From positions 124,001-188,000 of the forward strand of contig NZ_WVIE01000007.1 in assembly GCF_010091945.1 (NCBI RefSeq): a stretch of 64,000 nucleotides of DNA. Direction: 5' to 3'. The first letter of the stretch is position 1. The number at the start of each line of letters is the position of its first letter. The stretch is from Myxacorys almedinensis A. Its GTDB lineage: Bacteria > Cyanobacteriota > Cyanobacteriia > Leptolyngbyales > Leptolyngbyaceae. The position numbers were made by a program, and so were the translations under genes. This document shows positions 35,365-43,129 of this stretch, piece by piece. The notes under the pieces are model-generated. The model was not told the DNA's origin. It saw nothing but the letters and a program-made list of their open reading frames with translations, and made no database searches.

Positions 35365-35577
35365 CTAGCCGTTAAGTTTGAGGATCGAAACTTCGCTAAG
35401 AAAAAGATCCTCTGCAAATTGGCGCAATCGGGCAGTATGAACTTGCGTAGGAAGAGACGCAAAAGGTTGACGAAAACAGTGAACCCCATACCCACAATAA
35501 GCGAGATCGTCTCTATAAATAGAGATTGCAAAGGATGCCAATTCTTGCCGTTTAGAAAGTTCAATCAGCCGGTTCAT
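35365..35577 (-). CDS. Small protein of unknown function
   Basis: A 70-residue soluble protein starting MNRLIELSKRQELASFAISI and containing YRDDLAYCGYGVHCF and LRQFAEDLFLSEVSILKLNG. It is rich in aromatic residues with two Cys. I do not recognise a named family. The composition and clean ends make it a plausible real gene. It lies close upstream of the YdcF-type gene (26 bases) on the same strand and could be co-transcribed with it. Confidence 0.5.
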   Translation of the reverse strand: MNRLIELSKRQELASFAISIYRDDLAYCGYGVHCFRQPFASLPTQVHTARLRQFAEDLFLSEVSILKLNG

Positions 35578-35721
35578 GGTACACACTCAAAGGTTAACTA
35601 GAAGACGGTGGTTAGATAAAAGACGGTTTGCCCATCAAATCTGCCCCTCATGAATCAACGCTGGGGAACGAATGCTGGGGGGTTAATGGGATTGAGAACC
35701 CATTCGACCGGTTAACCGCCG

Positions 35722-36516
35722 TTAGAGACTGAGCGCCAATTGCAATTCTGAAGAAGCGCTGAGCGTGGTCGGTAGAGGCAATGGCTCTGGCGTCACAGCC
35801 GGACAATAGCGAGCATAAGAACAGCGATCGCACTGCTTGCCGGGGGTGGGTTCCCAGGTTTTATCTTGTCTCAGCCGCACCGCCAGATCAGAAATCACCG
35901 ATCGCACCTGCTTTTTGTGGCGTTGGGTCGCTCGATAGCGCACTTTCTCACCTGTTCTAAGAAACAACAAACTCAAATACCGCAAACTTTGGTGATAGGT
36001 TTGCTCTAGCGCCAAAAAATACAGCCCGATTTGCAAATCCATCTCATCGCTCGCTGGAATCTTGAAATCGCGACTCGATTTGTAGTCAATCAGTTCTAGC
36101 CCATTGTCGATAAAATCGATGCGATCGTAACGTCCACTAATCAAGAACTCCAAATTCTCGATGTGCAGCATCGCCTGAATCTTTCCCTCTACCGCCAAAG
36201 GCTTGCTCAGCGAAGGTTCTGACAGAATGAACTTGTCATAATAACCTTCTAAAATGGTGCGACCTTCTTCAACTTGGGTCGGCGTTAACCCGGTGCTTGC
36301 TTCATCCCAGCAGTGGTAAATCCACTTTCGTTTGGGGATAGGTTCGTGGTAATGCCAATCTCGATGCAAGGTCGCTAACGCTTGGTGCAACGATGTCCCC
36401 AACGCAGCAGACCCAAAAAACTCATTGGAATTAAATCTCCGCTCGTAGCGCAAATAATAGGCGTAGGGGCACCGATTGTAAGCTTGCAATTTTGTGGCAG
36501 AAATTGGGTACGACAT
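35722..36516 (-). CDS. PD-(D/E)XK nuclease, RecB/Cas4-like with probable Fe-S cluster
   Basis: A 264-residue nuclease of the RecB C-terminal/Cas4 superfamily. Active-site elements: ISGRYDRIDFI (Asp near residue 130) and the LELIDYKSSRDFK core (Asp and Lys near 145). Four Cys are placed as in Fe-S nucleases: one early (NRCPYAYYLRY near residue 17) and three late in GKQCDRCSYARYCPA near 235. They probably hold a 4Fe-4S cluster that clamps the fold. No CRISPR array or cas gene is in the window, so it more likely serves general DNA repair. It sits next to the DUF2811 gene and the DnaA-box region. Confidence 0.85.
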   Translation of the reverse strand: MSYPISATKLQAYNRCPYAYYLRYERRFNSNEFFGSAALGTSLHQALATLHRDWHYHEPIPKRKWIYHCWDEASTGLTPTQVEEGRTILEGYYDKFILSEPSLSKPLAVEGKIQAMLHIENLEFLISGRYDRIDFIDNGLELIDYKSSRDFKIPASDEMDLQIGLYFLALEQTYHQSLRYLSLLFLRTGEKVRYRATQRHKKQVRSVISDLAVRLRQDKTWEPTPGKQCDRCSYARYCPAVTPEPLPLPTTLSASSELQLALSL

Positions 36517-36555
36517 CGCTCAACCATCCGCGAGAAAGAACTAGATCAGAAAGAA

Positions 36556-36768
36556 CTAAAGTTGTTCGACAGGGTGCTTAAACAGGGAGTCTAAGTAGAT
36601 GCGGGCGGTCTGACGATCGTTCGTCATGCGGTTTTGCAACAAAAATAGCGAGAGTGCTGCCGACATCACGCGGTCTTGATCCCACTCTGGGCAACCATCT
36701 AAAAATTTGAGAAAAGATTGATGCAGGGCTTCAGGAATTTCGACCAGAATGCTGACGTTGGTTTCCAT
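36556..36768 (-). CDS. DUF2811-type small cyanobacterial protein
   Basis: A 70-residue protein starting METNVSILVEIPEALHQSF with FLDGCPEWDQDRVMSAALSL and FLLQN. This matches my memory of the cyanobacterial DUF2811 family. It has a beta strand followed by helices, reminiscent of ribbon-helix-helix proteins, but no DNA-binding role is shown. The start at 36768 is supported by a good Shine-Dalgarno (GAGG, about 6 bases upstream on the minus strand). A longer frame to 36810 lacks similarity. It ends 39 bases before the nuclease gene and is probably in one operon with it. It lies directly beside the candidate origin. Confidence 0.72.
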   Translation of the reverse strand: METNVSILVEIPEALHQSFLKFLDGCPEWDQDRVMSAALSLFLLQNRMTNDRQTARIYLDSLFKHPVEQL

Positions 36769-37023
36769 GGCTAACCTCAAATCGGGAATGGTGTGAATGA
36801 AAGTCAACAACCTAGTTTCTGAGATTGATTTCCTAACTCTAGTGACTAGAAAATAAACATGAGAAACTTGCGCCAGTCAGATTCACCTTGCCCTGTCCCG
36901 CTTGGGGAAATCTTGGGGTTGGCTTGTCTGAGCGCTTTCGGTTAGTCGCTACATAATGCGCGATCGCTTCTAGAAGATCAACATGATGAAAAGTAACAAT
37001 CTTACGAGAGACGAAATTGAGCC

Positions 37024-37058
37024 AACGAAAAAATAGGGGTTTCAGCCATTTTTTCGTT
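37024..37058. repeat. Perfect 11-bp inverted repeat near the DnaA boxes
   Basis: AACGAAAAAAT at 37024-37034 pairs with ATTTTTTCGTT at 37048-37058 across a 13-base loop. It lies 23 bases before the first DnaA box. It could be a transcription terminator, a protein-binding palindrome or part of an unwinding element. The stem is mostly A/T. Confidence 0.65.
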
Positions 37059-37081
37059 ACATTGCTTTATCAAAAAGGGGA

Positions 37082-37230
37082 TTTTCCACAGAACAACCGG
37101 CTATATCCAGACTTATCCACAGATCACGAAGGAATGCCGATCTGATCCGCTTAAGTTGTGGAAAACTTTTTGAAGGATGTGGAAAACGTGTGGAAAAGAA
37201 ATCCGAGTCTTGTGGAATGCCTGTGGAATG
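37082..37230. promoter_or_regulatory. DnaA box cluster
   Basis: Perfect boxes: TTTTCCACA 37082-37090 and TTATCCACA 37113-37121 on the plus strand; TGTGGAAAA at 37157-37165, 37178-37186 and 37189-37197 (minus-strand boxes). Near-perfect: TGTGGAATG at 37211-37219 and 37222-37230. The two 11-base-spaced pairs (37178/37189 and 37211/37222) put boxes on the same face of the helix, a spacing that favours cooperative DnaA binding. Confidence 0.8.
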
Positions 37231-37322
37231 TATGGGGAAAAGAAACTCAATTGTAAAGTTTTGTAAATTTTGAGAGTCCCATTAGAGTCCAATGTTGATT
37301 TAAGAATTTCTTAGGGAAAACT

Positions 37323-37928
37323 ATGCGCGTTTGCTTTCTTGGAGACTCGTTTGTTAATGGTACAGGCGATCCAGAGTATTTAGGTTGGGTGGGTAGGCTG
37401 TGCGGCTCAGCGAGACAAACCAGACCGGATCTAACGTCTTATAACCTGGGCATTCGCAGAGAAACAAGCCGCCAACTGCGGCAACGGTGGCGGCAAGAGG
37501 TGGCATTACGGCTTCCGGCAGAGGTAGAGGGGCGATTGGTCTTCTCGTTTGGCGCAAATGACACCACTGTGGAAAACGGTCGGCAACGCTTAGCAACGGT
37601 CGATTCGTTGGATCATCTCCGAGCGATTTTAACCGAGGCGAAAGCGGGGTTTCCCGTGCTGATGATTGGCGCACCTGCGATCGCAGATCCTGAACACACT
37701 GCCCGCATTGAAACCTTGTCCCACAAGATGGCGATCGTGTGTCACAGCTTGTCTGTGCCCTATCTAGACACGGTATCTACGCTGAAACGATCTGAGGTGT
37801 GGATGCAAGAAGTGGCGGCGGGAGATGGGGCGCATCCGGGGGCAGCAGGATATGCCGCATTCGCAGAGCTTGTGGAAAACTGGGCGGCATGGCAGGCGTG
37901 GGTTTGCCAAAAAGCGCCCACAGATTAA
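37323..37928 (+). CDS. SGNH/GDSL-type hydrolase
   Basis: A 201-residue esterase or lipase-like enzyme. Block I is FLGDSFVNGTG near residue 5 (nucleophile Ser), the Gly of block II is in the SYNLGIRRETS stretch, block III is FGANDTT near 77 (Asn), and block V is GDGAHPGAAGY near 177 (Asp and His). All catalytic residues are present. No signal peptide, so it is probably cytoplasmic. Substrate unknown; members act on acyl esters, acetylated sugars or phospholipids. It starts just after the DnaA-box region. Confidence 0.88.
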   Translation: MRVCFLGDSFVNGTGDPEYLGWVGRLCGSARQTRPDLTSYNLGIRRETSRQLRQRWRQEVALRLPAEVEGRLVFSFGANDTTVENGRQRLATVDSLDHLRAILTEAKAGFPVLMIGAPAIADPEHTARIETLSHKMAIVCHSLSVPYLDTVSTLKRSEVWMQEVAAGDGAHPGAAGYAAFAELVENWAAWQAWVCQKAPTD

Positions 37929-37975
37929 CCGTAGACGCTTTGAATGGGCAACTTGAGCTAAATTAACCGAGGGGA

Positions 37976-38515
37976 TTAGCCGATCCGTTTTTCCAAATAC
38001 TGACCGATCATCTGCTGTTCACCCAATCGCGAAATCACCGTCTGACGGGTGCGATATTTCTCTCCGATTAGCTTCAGTTCTTCTTCAAACACTGAACCCT
38101 GATATTCTGTCCGCAGACACAGCGTTTCAGGATTATTGCAATAAAAATCTGCTATCACAGGTTTGGGAGTTGCAAAGCCGCGATCGCGATATAGCACCGA
38201 CCCAATCACACCAAACAACGTCGAGCCTTTCGACTCTTTGCGCCCCGACACCGAGTTCTCGCTGTCCCACGATACTGCCGCGCCGCAGGTCATCGCGCCG
38301 AGGTCATCTAACCCGTGCACCTGGGCTAATCGCGCCAATTCAGGGCAACCTGGCTCTAAAAAACGAGCCGTGATCAGGCTGTTCATTTCTTTGACTTCGC
38401 CATCGGGCAAGGTGTAATAGCGCCGCTCTGAGTGCCATTGCCCAGCCGAGCGACGGAAAAATTCAGCAATTAAAACATCATCTGCTTTAGAGAAAAGGTC
38501 TAGAGATAGAGTCAC
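37976..38515 (-). CDS. Phycobiliprotein chromophore lyase, CpcS/CpeS/CpcU family
   Basis: A 179-residue lipocalin-like protein that delivers phycocyanobilin (or a related bilin) to a Cys of a phycobiliprotein subunit. Family signs: IAEFFRRSAGQWHSERRYY near residues 17-35, SLITARFLEPGCPEL, and the strand-rich second half with GSVLYRDRGF and EEELKLIGEKYRTRQTV. The length is normal. CpcS lyases target Cys-84 sites of phycocyanin and allophycocyanin. Which subgroup (S, T or U) this is cannot be settled by eye, though DGEVKEMNSLITARF recalls the CpcU branch. Acts in the cytoplasm during phycobilisome assembly. Confidence 0.82.
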   Translation of the reverse strand: MTLSLDLFSKADDVLIAEFFRRSAGQWHSERRYYTLPDGEVKEMNSLITARFLEPGCPELARLAQVHGLDDLGAMTCGAAVSWDSENSVSGRKESKGSTLFGVIGSVLYRDRGFATPKPVIADFYCNNPETLCLRTEYQGSVFEEELKLIGEKYRTRQTVISRLGEQQMIGQYLEKRIG

Positions 38516-38790
38516 GCAATCTGCTCCTGAGAGAGTATTTAGAGAGAGTTGTCGGTTTCAACAGATCGATCTAACTGAGGAATCTAAACAGGGTGATTAT
38601 GCGAAACGCACAAGCCCCTGTATCGTTAGGCAATATGTTGTAATATTTTTTAACATAATTCTAGACTTTAAAGCCATCACCCAACCAAAGGCAGAAACTT
38701 CTGCCTGTCATGATGGAGAAGCAGTCTTTCGCAGCAAACTCATTTCTATCAATCTCACCACTATCAATCTCACCACCGAACTCACTTTTG
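38516..38790. other. Divergent intergenic region with 15-bp duplication
   Basis: A 275-base gap between the bilin lyase gene and the ABC ATPase gene. It contains a perfect 15-bp direct duplication CTATCAATCTCACCA at 38746-38760 and 38761-38775. The duplication is a multiple of three and lies in frame ahead of the chosen ATPase start, so it would be coding if the upstream ATG at 38710 were used. Confidence 0.55.
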
Positions 38791-39735
38791 ATGCACGTTT
38801 TAGAAGTTCAGTCTCTTCAAAAAAGCTACCGCCTGTCCGGTAAAGTTGTCGAAGCGGTGCGAGATGTCTCGTTCAACATTTCAGCCCAAGAAGTTCTGGC
38901 ATTTTTGGGACCGAATGGCGCAGGAAAAACAACCACCATTAAGATGATCGCCGGGTTGATCGTGCCGGATCGTGGCTCGGTTGCGATCGCAGGACGCAAT
39001 CCCCATCGGCAGCCAAATGCATTGCGATCGCTAGGAGCCGTTCTCGAAGGAAACCGTAATATTTATTGGCGGCTCACCCCTGAAGAAAATCTAGAATATT
39101 TCGGCGTTTTACGAGGGTTGAGCGGTCGGGTGGCACGGCAACGGGCAAAAGTCTTGCTGGATCGCTTTGATCTGTCTCACAAACGCAAAACCACCGTGCA
39201 AACGTTGTCGCGAGGAATGCAGCAGAAGCTTGCGATCGCGGTTGCCCTGATCCACGAACCTCAGCTATTGCTGCTCGACGAACCCACGTTGGGGCTTGAT
39301 GTAGAAGCAACGCAAACAGTTAAACAGTTGGTTAGGGAAATTGCCCACGAAGGACGCGCCATTTTGTTAACAACCCACCAGTTAGACATTGCAGAAGAGC
39401 TATCTGATCGAGTGGCAATCATCAACAAAGGGAAGATTGTTGCTCAAGAAAACACGGTAGATTTGATTCGGCAATTTTCCGGAACTGTTTATGAGATTGA
39501 ATTGGAAGACGGTTTAAGCCGCGATTTTTTGGAGACGCTTGGGCGCGATCGCTTTCAGAAACTCAAGTCTCTCGGTGCATTGATCGAAAAGAACTGCATT
39601 TACGTTCGTGAAACTGAACTGTTGTATCAAGCGTTGGATATTTTGAAACCCCTTGCGATCGCTCGCATTGAAAAAGACCAAGCTAACCTAACCGATATTT
39701 TCTTAAAATTTATTCGCGAGGACTATTATGCTTGA
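38791..39735 (+). CDS. ABC-2 type transporter ATPase
   Basis: A 314-residue ATPase of a two-component ABC-2 exporter. Walker A is GPNGAGKTTTIKM, signature LSRGMQQKLAI, Walker B LLLLDEPTLGLD, His-loop LTTHQLD. A C-terminal extension of about 100 residues after the ATPase core is usual for DrrA/CcmA/NatA-like proteins. ATG at 38791 (MHVLEVQSLQKSY) begins exactly at the conserved domain. An ATG at 38710 would add 27 low-complexity residues (Ser/Pro/Ile) that include a duplicated segment. It overlaps the permease gene by 8 bases. Substrate unknown. Confidence 0.88.
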   Translation: MHVLEVQSLQKSYRLSGKVVEAVRDVSFNISAQEVLAFLGPNGAGKTTTIKMIAGLIVPDRGSVAIAGRNPHRQPNALRSLGAVLEGNRNIYWRLTPEENLEYFGVLRGLSGRVARQRAKVLLDRFDLSHKRKTTVQTLSRGMQQKLAIAVALIHEPQLLLLDEPTLGLDVEATQTVKQLVREIAHEGRAILLTTHQLDIAEELSDRVAIINKGKIVAQENTVDLIRQFSGTVYEIELEDGLSRDFLETLGRDRFQKLKSLGALIEKNCIYVRETELLYQALDILKPLAIARIEKDQANLTDIFLKFIREDYYA

Positions 39736-40501
39736 GCTACTGATCGCTCAACTCAAGTGGAGTTCGATCCAATACCGCCGCTATGCTAGCGAAGCGATCG
39801 GGGGCGTTATTGCCCTCACTGCAACGTTCTATGGCTTGTTTCTCAGTGCCAGTTACATTGGCGGCGGCAGCGTTAGATTTGGCGATCGCTTAGATTCTGT
39901 CATCGTCGGTTATGTTCTCTGGTCACTGGTCATTTTCATCATGGGCGGCATTCCGGGCACGTTGCAGCGCGAAGCCCAAGTCGGAACCTTGGAGCAGCTA
40001 TTCATATCCCCGTTTAATGCAACCCAAATTTTATTGTTTAGAGCGATTGGGGATCTCATCATTCAAACGTTTTTGATTTCAATCGTTCTTATAATCATCA
40101 TGGTGACAACTGGGCGTTGGTTATCTTTCTCGCCAGCGTTAATTTTGCCATTCATCACCGTTGTGCTCGGAGCCTATGGCATCGCATTCGCAGCCGGAGG
40201 ATTAGCCCTAATCTTCAAGAGCATTCAGCAATTGTTAGGAATATTCAACTTTGCATTGCTGTTTTTATTGACTATTCCAACTGAAACATGGAGCGGAACC
40301 CAACAAGTTTTGGGCTGGATTTTGCCTATGACTACCGGAGCGGGTCTACTGCGCGACTTGATGGCGCGATCGCAGCCCCTCGCCTTACCCTTGCTAGGGT
40401 TAGCCCTACTCAACGGCTTGGTCTACTTTGCCCTTGGGGTTAGCTTGTTTCGCTGGGCAGAGCGCGCCGCAAAGCGCAGAGGCAAACTTGCTGGATACTA
40501 A
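39728..40501 (+). CDS. ABC-2 type permease
   Basis: A 257-residue integral membrane protein with six hydrophobic segments (first near 25-45, last near 215-240), the partner of the upstream ATPase. The reading frames overlap by 8 bases. The motif GGIPGTLQREAQVGTLEQLFISP resembles the coupling helix region (EREQGTLEQL) of ABC-2 permeases, where it contacts the ATPase. Substrates of this class include antibiotics, polysaccharides and lipids; none can be inferred here. Confidence 0.87.
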   Translation: MLELLIAQLKWSSIQYRRYASEAIGGVIALTATFYGLFLSASYIGGGSVRFGDRLDSVIVGYVLWSLVIFIMGGIPGTLQREAQVGTLEQLFISPFNATQILLFRAIGDLIIQTFLISIVLIIIMVTTGRWLSFSPALILPFITVVLGAYGIAFAAGGLALIFKSIQQLLGIFNFALLFLLTIPTETWSGTQQVLGWILPMTTGAGLLRDLMARSQPLALPLLGLALLNGLVYFALGVSLFRWAERAAKRRGKLAGY

Positions 40502-40753
40502 AACTTGGTGTTGCTCAATTTGGTTAGGAATGCTGTGACTAAGAATCGCTCATCAAGGCGCGATCGCTAGACCTTCGCGATCGCTCAACCATAGACCTCA
40601 ATAAAAATAGAGCAAAAGCAGTTGAGATCCACCTGTCCCAAGCGCTTTTACTCTGGTTTGAGTTCCTTGTCTAGAAAATTTTGAGTTGCAGCTTTGGTCG
40701 TGGGCTGCACGGTCAATCTGTAAGGTCATCAAGCTCTACAGATCTGCCGAATT

Positions 40754-40963
40754 TTACAGGCTCATCAAAAAACCAAGCACGCCTTGCCCGGTTAGTGCCT
40801 CAAGAGCAAGGAGGGAGACAAATCCGATCATGGCAAGACGACCGTTGAGTAACTCAGCTTCTTTCGTGAAACCAAACTGAGGTTGCTCACTAACATACAT
40901 CTGAGGCTCGATCGCAAAGTTGTTCAGCTTGCCTTGATCATCAATAATGCCGCCGCTTCTCAT
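40754..40963 (-). CDS. High-light-inducible protein (one-helix CAB-like, Hli/Scp)
   Basis: A 69-residue thylakoid protein. The single membrane helix carries the chlorophyll-binding motif ELLNGRLAMIGFVSLLALEA, with the Glu and Asn/Arg pattern (ExxNGRxAMIG) of Hli and LHC proteins. Hlips bind chlorophyll and carotenoid, dissipate energy and protect photosystem assembly during high-light stress. A moderate Shine-Dalgarno (AAAGGG) lies about 12 bases upstream. Only one half of an HLR1-like element (TTTACAAA) is visible upstream, so RpaB control is possible but not shown. Confidence 0.93.
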   Translation of the reverse strand: MRSGGIIDDQGKLNNFAIEPQMYVSEQPQFGFTKEAELLNGRLAMIGFVSLLALEALTGQGVLGFLMSL

Positions 40964-41044
40964 GGTTTTTCAGCCCTTTCTTAACTTCTTAATAAATATT
41001 AAGGCAAATATTGCGTTTTGTAAAGAGTTTAATTAAGTTTTGTT

Positions 41045-41869
41045 TTATTCGTGCTCTACAACGAACACGTTTGCATAGAGATTTGCCACGATCTGCTGCC
41101 CTTGCTGCGTCAAATTCAAATATCGCAAAGCATCCTGAATGTATGGATGAACGCCATTCCAGAAAAATTTTGGATAGTTTTTGCGGAGGTCAGACGGGTT
41201 CTCGTAGCCCAAGGCTTGATTGACGCCCGTTTCCTCAAATTCGTAATATAGCGCTGTAATTTTTTTAAGGTAGCGTGGATCGCTCAGTTGACCGATCAGA
41301 TCTGCCGCTCGCACAAGACCCGGATAATATACTGTGTCTTTGTGATCTGCCGCATTGGGAACTGGAAACCGCGTCAGTTCTATGTTGCGCTTGATAGTCT
41401 GGGCATCAATCAACGAATGACCACTAAAGCGATCGTCAATAAACAGTTTGCCGCGATCAACATGATAGGGCGTTAGGCTGGCATCGCTTGCCCCAAGCGG
41501 CAGGGCGATGCGCTGACCATGGGTGCCGGTGGCATAAAACCCATCGCGATCGCTGCGACAAACGCCCTTGACATAGCCAATATCATGGCACGTCAATGAA
41601 ATGATAAAGTGCAGCCAGTCTTCACACGACACGCCGCCATCTCGAATATGCCTACCCCGCAAGATTTCTTGCCCAACCAAGGTCACTAAAATCGTGTGCT
41701 CAACATCGTGGTAGAGAGCGTCGCTGTTGGCAATATTCTCCAGTGCCATTGTGCCTGCCCAAGCCAAAATATCGCCATAATCCGATTTATAGTTGCCGTA
41801 GGTTCGTTGATAGCCTGCTTGAAGTTGCTCCACAAAGGCATCAATCAGAAGTTCGATCGCACTAAACAT
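41045..41869 (-). CDS. HD-domain metalloprotein
   Basis: A 274-residue protein starting MFSAIELLIDAF. The HD phosphohydrolase signature is split as YHDVEHTILVTLVGQEIL near residue 53 (His, His) and LTCHDIGYVKG near 95 (His-Asp), with a further His in ATGTHGQRI. These would bind two metals. I recall close relatives annotated as an Npun_R2479-type HD metalloprotein family in cyanobacteria. Substrate (nucleotide or cyclic nucleotide) unknown. The chosen ATG (41867-41869) follows 17 residues of open frame without family similarity. Confidence 0.78.
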   Translation of the reverse strand: MFSAIELLIDAFVEQLQAGYQRTYGNYKSDYGDILAWAGTMALENIANSDALYHDVEHTILVTLVGQEILRGRHIRDGGVSCEDWLHFIISLTCHDIGYVKGVCRSDRDGFYATGTHGQRIALPLGASDASLTPYHVDRGKLFIDDRFSGHSLIDAQTIKRNIELTRFPVPNAADHKDTVYYPGLVRAADLIGQLSDPRYLKKITALYYEFEETGVNQALGYENPSDLRKNYPKFFWNGVHPYIQDALRYLNLTQQGQQIVANLYANVFVVEHE

Positions 41870-42100
41870 AGGGGTAATTCGTAGTTGAATGGGGGTCAGA
41901 CATGGTTGGGCAGATCTCAAAGGTTGAGCAGGTCTCCAGGCTCTAACCCGTTGGAGTCAGCTTAGTTTGCCCAAAGCTTCCGCTAGTCTTCAATGTCTCT
42001 TCAACTACGAACCCCAACGTCTGGTAGTGCCTCCTAGCGATTAGCAATCTCTACATAGAACCCCCCACTCACAGCGCTTTGCCAAACCCCAGCAGCAAGC

Positions 42101-42236
42101 CGAGTAGATTGTCAACGTTGAGTGGAGGGGTGGAGGGGTGAGAGGGTGGAGGGGTGAGAGGGTGGAGGGAGATGACCCATCCACTCATCCACTCATCGAT
42201 TCCCAGCCCCTCATTTCAATTTTGACAGACCACTAG
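42101..42236. repeat. Interspersed G-rich element, copy C (longest)
   Basis: A 136-bp copy in the same orientation as A. The left end is CGAGTAGATTGTCAACGTTG (outer CTAG changed to CGAG) and the right end is TTGACAGACCACTAG. The G-rich core has about six GGGG/GGG tracts with 4-5 base loops, meeting the usual G-quadruplex rule. The right arm (CCCATCCACTCATCCACTC) is shared with copy D but not with A or B, so there are two subfamilies. Its terminal CTAG supplies the stop codon of the aldo/keto reductase gene. Confidence 0.85.
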
Positions 42237-43129
42237 GTCATGCTATCTAGCATTCCCATCTCTGCTTCGGTAAACCTGACGTTTGCAGCCGTCACCGAGT
42301 CCTCAATACTTTCAGGTTTACTTGCTCCAGGAATTGGAATGATGCAAGAAGATCTTGAGAGCATCCAGGCAAGCACGAGGCTATACACCGAAACGCTTTT
42401 CTCACGGGCAAGATCCGCGATCGCGTCTATACCACTCAACTGCTGCACCCGTCTACTTCCGCCCAACGGACTCCACGGCAAAAAACTCAGCCCTTCACTT
42501 TCGCAATAGTTCAGCACGCCATCCACCTCCGGATCACGATGCCACGGATTGTACTGATTTTGCACCGACACAACATTGACCACCGATCGCGCTTGCTTGA
42601 TCTGATCGACCGAGAAATTAGACACGCCAACAAAGCGAATCAGTCCTTCTGTCACTGCTTCTGTCACCGGCTGGAGAGACTCTGCGATCGTATAGTTTGG
42701 GTCGGGCGAATGATATTGCCACAGATCGATCGGCTTTTTGCCGCCCAGTGCGTCAAAGCTTTCTCGAATCGTTTGACGCAAATGATCAGGGCTGCCGTTG
42801 CGCGTCCAGCTTCCATTCGGGCGCATCAACCCGCCTTTTGTGGCAACCACGATGCGGCTGATGTCTCCTGAATATTGCTGAAGCGCTTTGTGCACCAAAC
42901 GTTCGCCGTGATGTTTGTCGGATTCATCCATGCAGTATGAATCAGCCGTATCGATCAGCGTAACCCCTAAATCTAGTGCTTTGTGAATCGTTGCGATCGC
43001 TTGGTCTTCGGGAGGTCTTCCATCAATCGACATCGGCATCTCACCCAGCCCGATCGCAAAAACCATCGTTCCGGTTCTGCCAAGTTCTCGTAGGTTTGGT
43101 GTTTGAGTTGTTTGTTCTTGGGTTTGCAT
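42233..43129 (-). CDS. Aldo/keto reductase
   Basis: A 298-residue NADPH-dependent TIM-barrel oxidoreductase. Catalytic tetrad residues: Asp in LIDTADSY near residue 60 and Tyr one turn later, Lys in VVATKGGLM near 96, and His in WQYHSPDPNY near 139. The cofactor-binding end IPIPGASKPESIED near 270 is intact. Substrates in this family are aldehydes, ketones and sugars; none can be assigned. The last codons are ACC TAG, with TAG belonging to repeat copy C, so the native C-terminus may have ended differently. Confidence 0.87.
   Translation of the reverse strand: MQTQEQTTQTPNLRELGRTGTMVFAIGLGEMPMSIDGRPPEDQAIATIHKALDLGVTLIDTADSYCMDESDKHHGERLVHKALQQYSGDISRIVVATKGGLMRPNGSWTRNGSPDHLRQTIRESFDALGGKKPIDLWQYHSPDPNYTIAESLQPVTEAVTEGLIRFVGVSNFSVDQIKQARSVVNVVSVQNQYNPWHRDPEVDGVLNYCESEGLSFLPWSPLGGSRRVQQLSGIDAIADLAREKSVSVYSLVLAWMLSRSSCIIPIPGASKPESIEDSVTAANVRFTEAEMGMLDSMT

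Larger units (their letters stand above)
36769..37322. other. Candidate chromosomal origin of replication (oriC)
   Basis: A 554-base gene-free region. Its right half holds seven DnaA-box-like nonamers within 150 bases (37082-37230), five of them perfect for TTWTCCACA. An 11-bp inverted repeat lies at 37024-37058 and A/T-rich stretches flank the boxes on both sides (36980-37080 and 37230-37320), either of which could be the unwinding element. The dominant gene direction switches from minus to plus here. dnaA and dnaN are not in the window; in cyanobacteria the origin is often away from dnaA. The region is strongly suggestive by structure but unproven. Confidence 0.7.

Noticed and set aside
35688-35721. 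Imperfect inverted repeat (GGTTAA ... TTAACC) after the nuclease gene as terminator
   Set aside because: The stem is interrupted by a large bulge and no T-run follows on the relevant strand.
40964-41044. HLR1 element (RpaB site) before the Hli gene
   Set aside because: Only one half-site (TTTACAAA) is present; the second half at four-base spacing is missing.
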